Shown here: piece after piece, positions 35,701-42,294 of the stretch | Position numbering within the stretch: position 1 is the stretch's first letter | Layout: every line of letters starts with the position of its first letter | NCBI RefSeq assembly: GCF_013185185.1 | Contig: NZ_JAAZWE010000004.1 | Coordinates: forward strand, 610,279 to 674,278 | Direction of reading: 5' to 3' | Source of the DNA: Saccharibacillus endophyticus | GTDB lineage: Bacteria > Bacillota > Bacilli > Paenibacillales > Paenibacillaceae | DNA: 64,000 bases | Translations under genes and position numbers: made by a program | The notes under the pieces: generated by a model | Databases searched by the model: none | The model's input: only the letters and a program-made list of their open reading frames with translations | What the model was told of the DNA's origin: nothing

Positions 35701-36518
35701 TTCCCGCCCATCAGCGACGTCGGCAGATCGATATCGCTTGTTAAAATGCGGGTCGGGAACACCAGATACTTGTCTGCCGCCAAGCGCACGATCTCTTCGT
35801 CCGTCAGCGATTCGCACATCACTTCGATGATTTCGTCGGCCGACAGGCCGGCCGCGTACACGCGGAAATCGGAGACGGAACCCGCGAAATCGTCATCCGT
35901 CGCAAACTGCGAACGCCCGATATAGTTGCGGCTATAATTGCCTTCGTCCGCGAAAGTATCAAACCAACGACGAAGCTGCGCGTAGTTCCCGCTCGACGTC
36001 TGGCTGATCGAGCCGTCAGCCGCCGCTTCGCCGTTCACGTAGACGATCGGCCCAGCGCTGCTGAGCGTGCCGCCTTCCGTTCCGATCACGCTCATCGCCA
36101 CGTGCATCCATTCCCCGCGCACGAAACCGCGTCCCGGATCGGCAACCAAGTCGCCGCCCGCCGACAACGTGGCGCGCATGGCACGGGTCAGGAACAAAGA
36201 CGGCGCGCCTTCGCTTTTGCCGAAATCGCAGATGCGTTCCCAGACGCTGGTTCCCGCGTCGAAGCGAACCCAAGCGGTAACCGTCACTCCCGTGTGATCG
36301 CTTACATTTTGCAGCAGATGACTCGGCAGTTCCAGGTAAGAAGAGCCGCTTCGGCCTCCGCCGAACGTCGCCGCGGATCGGCCCGCGACGTTAGAGACGA
36401 CCGGAAGCGAACTGCCGGACGGTGCCGCGTTCAGTTCCCGGCCCGAGTAATCCCGTCCGATGTCCGAAGCTTCGTCAAACTTGTACCATGCAATAAGTTG
36501 ATCGCGAAAAGAAGTCAT
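32712..36518 (-). CDS. Multidomain GH51 alpha-L-arabinofuranosidase with LamG domain
   Basis: 1268 residues. LamG domain about 5-230 (LIAWYKFDEASDIGRDYSG), Ig-like segment (WQSSRPEAVSHEGKVWP, about 280), a GH51 region from about 350 with an inserted carbohydrate-binding-like sandwich, and the catalytic core: RFPGGCISEG, acid/base Glu in GVGNENWG, nucleophile Glu in KVFVGEYAST. C-terminal beta domains follow. It removes arabinose side chains from arabinan or arabinoxylan. The start (ATG 36518, AGGAGAC upstream) gives no signal peptide, which is odd for a protein carrying wall-binding type domains. Confidence 0.88.
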   Translation of the reverse strand: MTSFRDQLIAWYKFDEASDIGRDYSGRELNAAPSGSSLPVVSNVAGRSAATFGGGRSGSSYLELPSHLLQNVSDHTGVTVTAWVRFDAGTSVWERICDFGKSEGAPSLFLTRAMRATLSAGGDLVADPGRGFVRGEWMHVAMSVIGTEGGTLSSAGPIVYVNGEAAADGSISQTSSGNYAQLRRWFDTFADEGNYSRNYIGRSQFATDDDFAGSVSDFRVYAAGLSADEIIEVMCESLTDEEIVRLAADKYLVFPTRILTSDIDLPTSLMGGKVNVSWQSSRPEAVSHEGKVWPQGAGEPQAATLTAALIVGTGRADRSFDVSVLPSELPPYTITVHGGEQVEGVVDVSEVMYGLFYEDINNAADGGIYAEMVQNRSFEAFEFDTYSHASGACGCSTGRNRQPLLWWYGDIDKMTPRNTDTLGQFLGSSDPDVNSYYVTVADGATIYNRGFNDTNGGYAMNIRQGAQYDFTIWAKAEQEGIITLQLQDPSGEAASDIVTVNIEGGGTWKKYGVPYPANGVTTSSLVLTGSQNVLGQLALTFEGEISIELVSLTPRDVWGAAEETNSPSAHANYAGNPNYRLRRDLVQALAGLHPKFLRFPGGCISEGSFIWDNVYDWKDSVDDIELRKENFNVWGYMMTMGLGYMEYFQLAEDLNATPLPVMACGVLCQARSDYAHPAGGELRDYYIQNFTDLIDFAISMDFESNEWAAMRRKMGHEAPFDLRYLGVGNENWGSEFFANFEVFKTRIDEYMEKHYPEHELHIISTVGAQADDDAYQQGWKFLSGNLEGSAQVEFADRDKVISEQVSWYAKQPNYMDTIADEHYYRSNDYLLNNADRYNYYFRAKNEDGSINWRETSKVFVGEYASTDKNTLAGAVAEAAIMTGFENNADVVRLAAYAPLFNKVLTDGTYRWTPDCIWFDDESVWFTPNYYVQQMYAKYLGDKVLPTSFSTYRGGRPVDLIPRGGIEIAAGNAEVTVRSVKVTSNKDGQVLLETDFAAIASGLNPIWQVIPGSAGYTLEQGRGLVLKPQSAGLNGLYVSNDEWTDYTVEVVASKSSGEDGFYVGVGLTDIAPDNKDVLEYAIGYGGSATGVKVHKQGVEGYTLGDYSSSTAAGNLRAASHEALEDGRDYTITVNYGGGDGRRLICSYADPAAGWTSKVLDYKLEAYNRDIFHSVTADARHVYIKLVNADVVDKQTRLNLDGLNVSADAKFVTLAGDASLLNMPNVNKKNAEQVVPAESGFTLEDGTNGRTTVLKLPANSVSVAVLNRLG

Positions 36519-36647
36519 GGATAGTCTCCTGTCATGAATAGATTTCTGAATTAAGTTAATAAAAAAGTTAATTAATTTAATTTATTATATTATATAGTTA
36601 ATCATATCGTGTTGTACGTACATGTTCAAGCTTAAATCGTCGCAATG

Positions 36648-36700
36648 AAAAAAGCCTTGAAAAGAGAACGTCGAGCGTCCCCGTTTGGCAAGGCTTTTTT
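36648..36700. terminator. Terminator upstream of the GH51 promoter
   Basis: AAAAAAGCCTTG (36648-36659) and CAAGGCTTTTTT (36689-36700) pair over 12 bp and are A/T-flanked on both sides. It ends the minus-strand transcript from 36761. The AT-rich stretch 36540-36610 that follows probably holds the GH51 promoter. Confidence 0.85.
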
Positions 36701-36760
36701 TAAAGTCTATTGTTTTGATGTCATATTGAATCACATGAACAAAAATCCTTAACGATCCGG

Positions 36761-37111
36761 TTATTTTCGCTCCGCTTGCAGTTGTTCGAGCACCGATATG
36801 GTTGTTTGCGTTCGGACATGCTCGTCACGATCGTTTTCCAGGCTTTTTTCCATCTTGAGGACGGCTTGAAGCGTGACTTCGTTTTCCGGCTTTTGCAGAT
36901 TTTCGCCCATTAACGTACGTACTTTGTTAATCGACTGCTCCGTATTGTCGATGCTGCGCTTCAAGCTTTCCCGCTTTAGCTTCTGCTGCTTGAGCTGCCC
37001 CGCGATCGTATCCGGCGAATCCGACAAGCTGACGGTTCCTTTTTCCGTCAACGAATACGTTACGCCGGCGATCGCTTCGGCCACCTGCGTTCCGCCGAGA
37101 AAAATCAGCAC
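36761..37111 (-). CDS. Hypothetical coiled-coil protein
   Basis: 116 codons from GTG 37111, product unrecognised. Mostly charged helix (KQQKLKRESLKRSIDNTEQS, TLQAVLKMEKSLENDRDEHV) with strong coiled-coil character after a short hydrophobic start. No convincing ribosome site, and the start lies right beside the stem-loop following the GH3 gene, so the true start is uncertain. Followed by a good terminator, which supports a real transcript. Confidence 0.5.
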   Translation of the reverse strand: MLIFLGGTQVAEAIAGVTYSLTEKGTVSLSDSPDTIAGQLKQQKLKRESLKRSIDNTEQSINKVRTLMGENLQKPENEVTLQAVLKMEKSLENDRDEHVRTQTTISVLEQLQAERK

Positions 37112-37114
37112 GGC

Positions 37115-37153
37115 AAAGGGAGAGCGTCACATCGAATGCGACCCTCTCCCTTT
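37115..37153 (-). terminator. Stem-loop after the GH3 gene
   Basis: AAAGGGAGAG (37115-37124) and CTCTCCCTTT (37144-37153), with a further GTCGCAT/ATGTGAC inner stem, form a long hairpin 26 bases past the GH3 stop. The T-run after it is short, so termination may be incomplete. Confidence 0.65.
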
Positions 37154-37178
37154 ATAAGCAATCTCGAAAACCAGCTTC

Positions 37179-39962
37179 TTAAACCGCCTTAAACTCTACC
37201 GCGCCCAATTGCAGACCCGGCTTCGTGAATTCGACTTCGAGCTTGTACGTGCCCGTCTCCAGCTCGATCGTCGCCAGACGCTGCTTCAGCCAGCGGCCCT
37301 GCGTGCCGTTCATTTGCACGGTCGTCAGGATTTTGCCGTTCAGCAGCAGGTTGCAGGCGCTTTGCGCAAGTTCCGGCTCCATCGACATCGCGTTGACCGC
37401 TACGCGGTAAACGCCCGGCTGCTCGACTTTGAAGTAAACCGGCGCATCGACGGAAGGCTGAACTTCGCCTTCTCCCGACAAAGCTTGCGCGCTGTCGATC
37501 TGCGCGACGCCTTGCGGCGCGAACTTCTCGATCGACTCTTCGGCGCGTTCTCTGGAGAAGACCGGCGCGTTCATGATGAATTTGCAGATGTTTTTCGCGC
37601 AGCGCTGCAGCTCTGCGCGCGTCACTGTGCCGTTTTCCAACGATTCGATGGTGTTGTCGCCCCAAACGTTGGTCTCCGCGCCGTAGTTCATCACGACCAT
37701 GTAGAGATCGTTTTGCGCGCGCACCATGAAGTTGGTGTTTTTGCGATCCGCTTCGCCGCCGCTTGCCGAATCGTTCATGATCGCCCACCAGTCGGTCATC
37801 ACGATGCCGTCGAAGCCCCATTCGCCGCGCAGGATCGTCGTGTTGAGGTCATAGTTCGACGCCGCCCAATGGCCGTTGATCGGGTTGTACGAAGTCATGA
37901 CCGAGTTGGCGCCGCCTTCGCGGACCGCGATCTCGAAGCCTTTCAGATAAATCTCGCGCAGGGCGCGTTCGGAGACGACCGCGTTTACTTTGGTGCGGTA
38001 CTGCTCCTGGTTGTTGCAGGCAAAGTGCTTCATCGTGGCGTTGGAGCCGCCTGCCATGATGCCGCGGATGCAGGCTGCCGCGAATTCGCCGGAGATGATC
38101 GGATCTTCCGAGAAGTACTCGAAATTGCGTCCGTTCAGCGGGCTGCGGCGGATGTTCAGGCCAGGTCCGAGCAGCGTGTCCACGTTGTTGAGCACCAGCT
38201 CTTGGCCTTCCAACACGTACAGTTCTTCGATCAGCGCCGTATCCCATGTCGCCGCCAGCAGCGTGCCGATCGAGACCTGCGTCGCTTGACCGCCGCTGTC
38301 CATCCGGATGCCCGAAGGGCCGTCCGCCGTACAAGCGACCGGAATGCCGTAGCCGAGCAGAGCGTCGCTAACGCCGCCGAACGCGGATGCCGTACCCGAC
38401 GTAACGAGCGGACTGCTCATGCCTTCGCCGCGGACCAGCGTGGCCAGTTCTTGGTTGCTGAGCTGCGCGACGAAGTCGTCCATCGTCGCCGTGCCGTTTT
38501 TGACGTCCTGCAGCTTGATACCTTTGTCCCCGGTCTCGCCGAGCGATTGCGGCAAACGATCCTGAATGCGCTGCGCCATATCGACTTTGCGGGTCGGCAC
38601 GCCTTCGTTCACCAGCTCGTACGTGCCGTTCTCGTTGCGCGAACCCGGCTTGATGCGGGAGAACTCTTCCACCGGCGCCATCGCTTCTTCGAGCTGCTGC
38701 ACGACGCGCAGTTCGTTCACGATATAACCGTCCGCTTCGTCGACCTGCACGGCTGCCAGCTGCTTGACGCTCGAGCCGACATGAAGCACGTACGTCCCTT
38801 CTTCCAGCACGTAAGCATGGGCATGGCCCGTCACGCCGGAATCGTCGTACGAAGCCAATTTATCGGTCGGGAAGCTCAGCACCAAGCGTTCCGATTCGCC
38901 CGGTTTGAGCGATTTCGTTTTGCCGAACGTGACCAGCTTGAATACCGGTTGTCCGAGGCGTCCTTGCGGCGCTTCGACGTACAGCTGCACCACTTCTTTG
39001 CCTTCGAACGTATCGCCGATGTTCGTGACGGTTACGCCGATTTCGACATGCTCGGCGCCGTCTTTTCGGATCGTTTTTGCCGCTTCCGGCGCTTGGCTGA
39101 AGGTCGTGTACGACAGGCCGAAACCGAATTCATATTGAACCTTCTCGGGACGAAACGTTTCGAAGTAACGGTATCCGACGTAGATATCTTCTTCATACGT
39201 GCTTTTGAACTCGTTGCCGTAATTGCTGGTGGACGGGTAATCGTCGATCGAATACGCGATGGTATCGGTCAGTTTACCGCTCGGGGTCACGTCGCCGGAC
39301 AGCACGTCCGCAATCGCGTTGCCGCCTTCCATCCCGCCGTGCCATGCATAGATGACCGCCGCGATCGGGTGCTTGTGGGAAGACTCTTTGACCCAGCTCA
39401 TGTCTACGATGTTCGAGACATTCAGGACGACGATCGTCTTCTCGAAATGATTCGTGACTTGCGTCAGCATGTCCAACTCTTCCGGCGTCAGACGGTAGCT
39501 GCCCGGCGCGTCCGCGTTATCCTGATCTTCACCGGCTGTACGGCCGATCACCACGATCGCTTTGGAAGATTGAGCGCGTGCGCCCGCAACCAGCTCGTCC
39601 GTCAAAGGCATTTCTTTCTGGTGCCACGGTTCCGCCGCCCAGCCGCCTCCGCCGTTGTCGAACGGATTTTCTTCGATCCATTTTGTATACACGCCGGCCA
39701 GTTCTTCGTTTACTTGAACCGACGGTTTGCTCCGCAGTCCGTCCAGCAGGTTGGTCGTATGCGAAACGTGCACGCTTCCGCCCGATCCCGTACCGCTGCG
39801 GTAATAGTTAAGCTGCACGCGCCCGAAGATCGCGACATTGTCGCTTTCTCGGATCGGCAGCGCCTCTTTTTCGTTTTGAAGCAGTACGGCGCCTTGAGCG
39901 GCTACCTTTCTGCTGAATTCCGCGAAGCCCTTCAGAGGTCCTCCGATATTTGTTTGGCTCAA
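37179..39962 (-). CDS. GH3 beta-glycosidase with swapped domain order
   Basis: 927 residues. The usual C-terminal GH3 domain comes first (GAVLLQNEKEALPI; YAWHGGMEGGNAIADVLSGD; EFGFGLSYTTF), then an Fn3-like part. The TIM-barrel domain follows (TADGPSGIR; GPGLNIRRSPLNGRNFEYFS; catalytic nucleophile Asp in GIVMTDWWAI), and last a C-terminal CBM-like beta domain. This permuted order is known from Ruminococcus-type beta-glucosidases. No signal peptide. TTG 39962 has GGGAGG 7 nt upstream and fits the family start better than the frame's first ATG. Substrate could be beta-glucoside or beta-xyloside. Confidence 0.88.
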   Translation of the reverse strand: MSQTNIGGPLKGFAEFSRKVAAQGAVLLQNEKEALPIRESDNVAIFGRVQLNYYRSGTGSGGSVHVSHTTNLLDGLRSKPSVQVNEELAGVYTKWIEENPFDNGGGGWAAEPWHQKEMPLTDELVAGARAQSSKAIVVIGRTAGEDQDNADAPGSYRLTPEELDMLTQVTNHFEKTIVVLNVSNIVDMSWVKESSHKHPIAAVIYAWHGGMEGGNAIADVLSGDVTPSGKLTDTIAYSIDDYPSTSNYGNEFKSTYEEDIYVGYRYFETFRPEKVQYEFGFGLSYTTFSQAPEAAKTIRKDGAEHVEIGVTVTNIGDTFEGKEVVQLYVEAPQGRLGQPVFKLVTFGKTKSLKPGESERLVLSFPTDKLASYDDSGVTGHAHAYVLEEGTYVLHVGSSVKQLAAVQVDEADGYIVNELRVVQQLEEAMAPVEEFSRIKPGSRNENGTYELVNEGVPTRKVDMAQRIQDRLPQSLGETGDKGIKLQDVKNGTATMDDFVAQLSNQELATLVRGEGMSSPLVTSGTASAFGGVSDALLGYGIPVACTADGPSGIRMDSGGQATQVSIGTLLAATWDTALIEELYVLEGQELVLNNVDTLLGPGLNIRRSPLNGRNFEYFSEDPIISGEFAAACIRGIMAGGSNATMKHFACNNQEQYRTKVNAVVSERALREIYLKGFEIAVREGGANSVMTSYNPINGHWAASNYDLNTTILRGEWGFDGIVMTDWWAIMNDSASGGEADRKNTNFMVRAQNDLYMVVMNYGAETNVWGDNTIESLENGTVTRAELQRCAKNICKFIMNAPVFSRERAEESIEKFAPQGVAQIDSAQALSGEGEVQPSVDAPVYFKVEQPGVYRVAVNAMSMEPELAQSACNLLLNGKILTTVQMNGTQGRWLKQRLATIELETGTYKLEVEFTKPGLQLGAVEFKAV

Positions 39963-40267
39963 AATATTCCCTCCCGAATTCTGTGTATGGGGTGTTTCCG
40001 GTACGCGCGTGCCCGCTTTCGTGCGACAACCCGTCATGCTTTTGGTCGCGCTTTCCGAAAACATTTTCGTAAACATCAAGACAACGCCGCGCATCTTTCT
40101 CCACTATAAAGAATTGCGGAAAAAGAAGCAAAGCTTTATCTGGAAAAAGAGGGAGGGGCGCATAAAAAATCGGCAGCGCGGAGGCTGCCGATTTGGAAAT
40201 GAATTGGAAAACTGACGATACAGATTTACACTTACCCATTTGGCGCTTAATCCATATTGAATATCGT
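39963..40267. promoter_or_regulatory. GH3 promoter region and anti-sigma gene terminator
   Basis: This gene-free stretch has a minus-strand terminator, GCTGCCGATT/AATCGGCAGC (40193-40184 / 40177-40168) followed by TTTTTT. That closes the sigma/anti-sigma transcript ending at 40268. 39970-40160 should contain the GH3 promoter; no operator stands out. Confidence 0.75.
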
Positions 40268-41314
40268 TTATTTATTAAGCGGGATTGCTTCGCCCAATTC
40301 CATTCCCTTGGTTCCATCATACGGGATAAGCGAGTAATTTTTTTCAGATAAATCAACGTCCATAAAACGACTATACCCCATTCCCTCGGCAGTCCAGGCG
40401 CCTTCAATTTCTTGCACGTCTTCGCCGCTATCCGATACCAGGTGAAAACCATACATCCAAAGCTTCGAGTCTTCGTCCGGTTGCAGAGTTCGATCATAAT
40501 AAACCAAAGTCGATATAGGACCCGAAACGACTTTTTCAATCATGATACGCTCACCGTTAATCAGATCAACCGTGCGATTCACTTCGATGGTATGGGTTTG
40601 CGCCAGAAGTGCAGCACGCGAAGTCTCGACCTCGAATGTCCAGGGTTCGGACGGCACTCTAGGCATATTTTCCGAGTGCCACCACGACATCTGATTATAT
40701 TCAATCTTAATGTGGAGCTGATCACTGTCCGGAATCTCACTGAGCGGGATACTCTGATAGGTCGTATAAACGCCGTTTTCCCCATCCGATCCAGATCCAC
40801 TGCCGCCGCTGTTTTCCTGCAAATCGCTTCGTCCGTTTATCGTGATTTTCGCATTCATCCAAAGCACATTATCTTCTGCAATCTTGAGTTTACCGGAAGG
40901 TTCCAGCGTCGAAGTGATCAGCAGTCGGTCCGTATCCACGATGATTTCGTTCAGCGTCAGCTTACCGAACTCATTTTCCGTCGTCTCCCCAACCTGCGTC
41001 TTGTAAGCGGAATAATCGACGTCTTGCCCATAACCGGCAAACCCTTCGAGTAAATTCGCTACAAAAGGAAGCTTCGCCAAGGCTTGCTGCCCGGCAGGAA
41101 GAGTAGCTCCGATAATCAAAACCAAGGCTGCGGCCGCCGCCGCAATTCCTCGCATTTTCCGCTTTCGAGCGCCTATTGTACCGGTTTTCGCCGAATGCCC
41201 CAACTTTTTCCCGATACGCTTCGCCCATCGTTTCCGCTCCATCTCCGTTAACGGCTTTTCCTCGTACTCCGCCAAATCCAGCTTTACATCATTCAACTCA
41301 TCGTAAATGCTCAT
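40268..41314 (-). CDS. DUF4179-type membrane anti-sigma protein
   Basis: 348 residues. Cytoplasmic N-terminus of about 55 residues, one membrane helix (GIAAAAAALVLIIGATLPAG), then an outside domain matching DUF4179 (LPFVANLLEGFAGYGQDVDY and following). Such proteins usually hold an ECF-like sigma factor inactive. Start ATG 41314 overlaps the sigma stop codon (ATGA), so the two are translationally coupled. Confidence 0.82.
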   Translation of the reverse strand: MSIYDELNDVKLDLAEYEEKPLTEMERKRWAKRIGKKLGHSAKTGTIGARKRKMRGIAAAAAALVLIIGATLPAGQQALAKLPFVANLLEGFAGYGQDVDYSAYKTQVGETTENEFGKLTLNEIIVDTDRLLITSTLEPSGKLKIAEDNVLWMNAKITINGRSDLQENSGGSGSGSDGENGVYTTYQSIPLSEIPDSDQLHIKIEYNQMSWWHSENMPRVPSEPWTFEVETSRAALLAQTHTIEVNRTVDLINGERIMIEKVVSGPISTLVYYDRTLQPDEDSKLWMYGFHLVSDSGEDVQEIEGAWTAEGMGYSRFMDVDLSEKNYSLIPYDGTKGMELGEAIPLNK

Positions 41315-41880
41315 TCCCCGTGCACCTCTTTTCCCGCAGTCCAAAGCCGCTTCAACTTCTTGCGTCCGCGCGAAAGCTTGTTGTGAATCCAGGATTCCCG
41401 CACGTCCATGTCTTGCGCGAGCTCTTTGGCCGGAACGCCTTCGATATAATAACGTTCAAACAACTTGCGCTCGTCCTCCGGTAATTTCGACAATACGTCT
41501 TCCGCATCTAAGACCGCCGACGCAAGCCTTTCATCCGTACGATTTAACCGATCGGGGTCAAGTTCCTCGCCTATGCGACGCTCCCGTTCCTTGATCCAGC
41601 GCCGTTGATAGTCGATCGCCCTGTATTTCGCGACGGCCGCGATCCACTGTTTGAACGAATTCCGCTCTACATCAAACGATTCAATATGATTCCATACCGC
41701 AAGCAGCACGTCGTCCAGACACTCCTCGCGATCCTGCAAACTGCCGGGCAGATGCCGATATACGATCGCTTTCAGCAGCCCGCCGTGCAGATCGATCAGC
41801 TCGCGCAGCGCCTGTTCTTCCCTGTTACGGATACGCCGTACGATTTCCTGTTCGCGTGCGTCTCTATGTTCCTGTTCCAA
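41311..41880 (-). CDS. ECF-type sigma factor
   Basis: 189 residues. Region 2 (YRHLPGSLQDREECLDDVLL, FDVERNSFKQWIAAVAKYRA) and region 4 (LPEDERKLFERYYIEGVPAK, ELAQDMDVRESWIHNKLSRG). Length and pattern match the sigma factors paired with DUF4179 proteins. TTG 41880 has GGAGG 10 nt upstream. It probably directs its own operon; no target promoter can be identified by eye. Confidence 0.88.
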   Translation of the reverse strand: MEQEHRDAREQEIVRRIRNREEQALRELIDLHGGLLKAIVYRHLPGSLQDREECLDDVLLAVWNHIESFDVERNSFKQWIAAVAKYRAIDYQRRWIKERERRIGEELDPDRLNRTDERLASAVLDAEDVLSKLPEDERKLFERYYIEGVPAKELAQDMDVRESWIHNKLSRGRKKLKRLWTAGKEVHGE

Positions 41881-41947
41881 TCGCCGGACGCCTCCTTCCT
41901 TGTGCCGATGTCGATACCGACATTGTATAGTACGAAGCGCGAGCTAG

Positions 41948-42187
41948 GATTCTATCGTTTCAGTATCGAAAAATGAAGAAATCATTCAAAGCCCGAAGAT
42001 CGCCAAGTATTTTTCGAGCGGACATCCGAACTTTTCCGTTGTTTTTCGCATCGAAAATCCCGAGTCCGTAAGTCGCTTTGAACTGCACGCGAATAACGAA
42101 AAAAACGCCGATCCCGTCTACCGTCAGTGGTATTACGCCGAAAATGACGAAGCACTTGGCGAACCTTATGTGGAAGAAAACAAATAA
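41948..42187 (+). pseudogene. Protein-like reading frame without start, probable gene remnant
   Basis: An open frame of 79 codons plus stop on the plus strand encodes a convincing globular-looking sequence (KYFSSGHPNFSVVFRIENPE, then WYYAENDEALGEPYVEENK). It begins straight after a TAG and has no ATG, GTG or TTG start nor ribosome site. It may be the 3' part of a gene whose beginning has been lost, or use a rare start. Family unknown. It ends just before a terminator at 42207. Nothing else is seen in 41881-42294. Confidence 0.4.
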
Positions 42188-42206
42188 CATGTTCGATTAC
42201 GCATCG

Positions 42207-42243
42207 AAAAAAGCCGTCAGTCGGGGACTGAACGGCTCTTTTT
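42207..42243. terminator. Bidirectional terminator
   Basis: AGCCGTCAGTC (42212-42222) pairs with GACTGAACGGCT (42226-42237, one bulge). A's precede and T's follow, so it serves the isoprenoid synthase gene (minus) and the remnant at 41948 (plus). Confidence 0.88.
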
Positions 42244-42294
42244 AATAAAACTTCTGCTATGACCTCTTCTGAAAAATCCTCCAGCATGGATATC

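Noticed and set aside
37209..40109. Very long plus-strand reading frame (966 codons) opposite the GH3 gene
   Set aside because: It is the antisense shadow of a GC-rich coding gene; the product is His/Arg/Val-rich with no domain pattern, and the opposite strand has full GH3 motifs.
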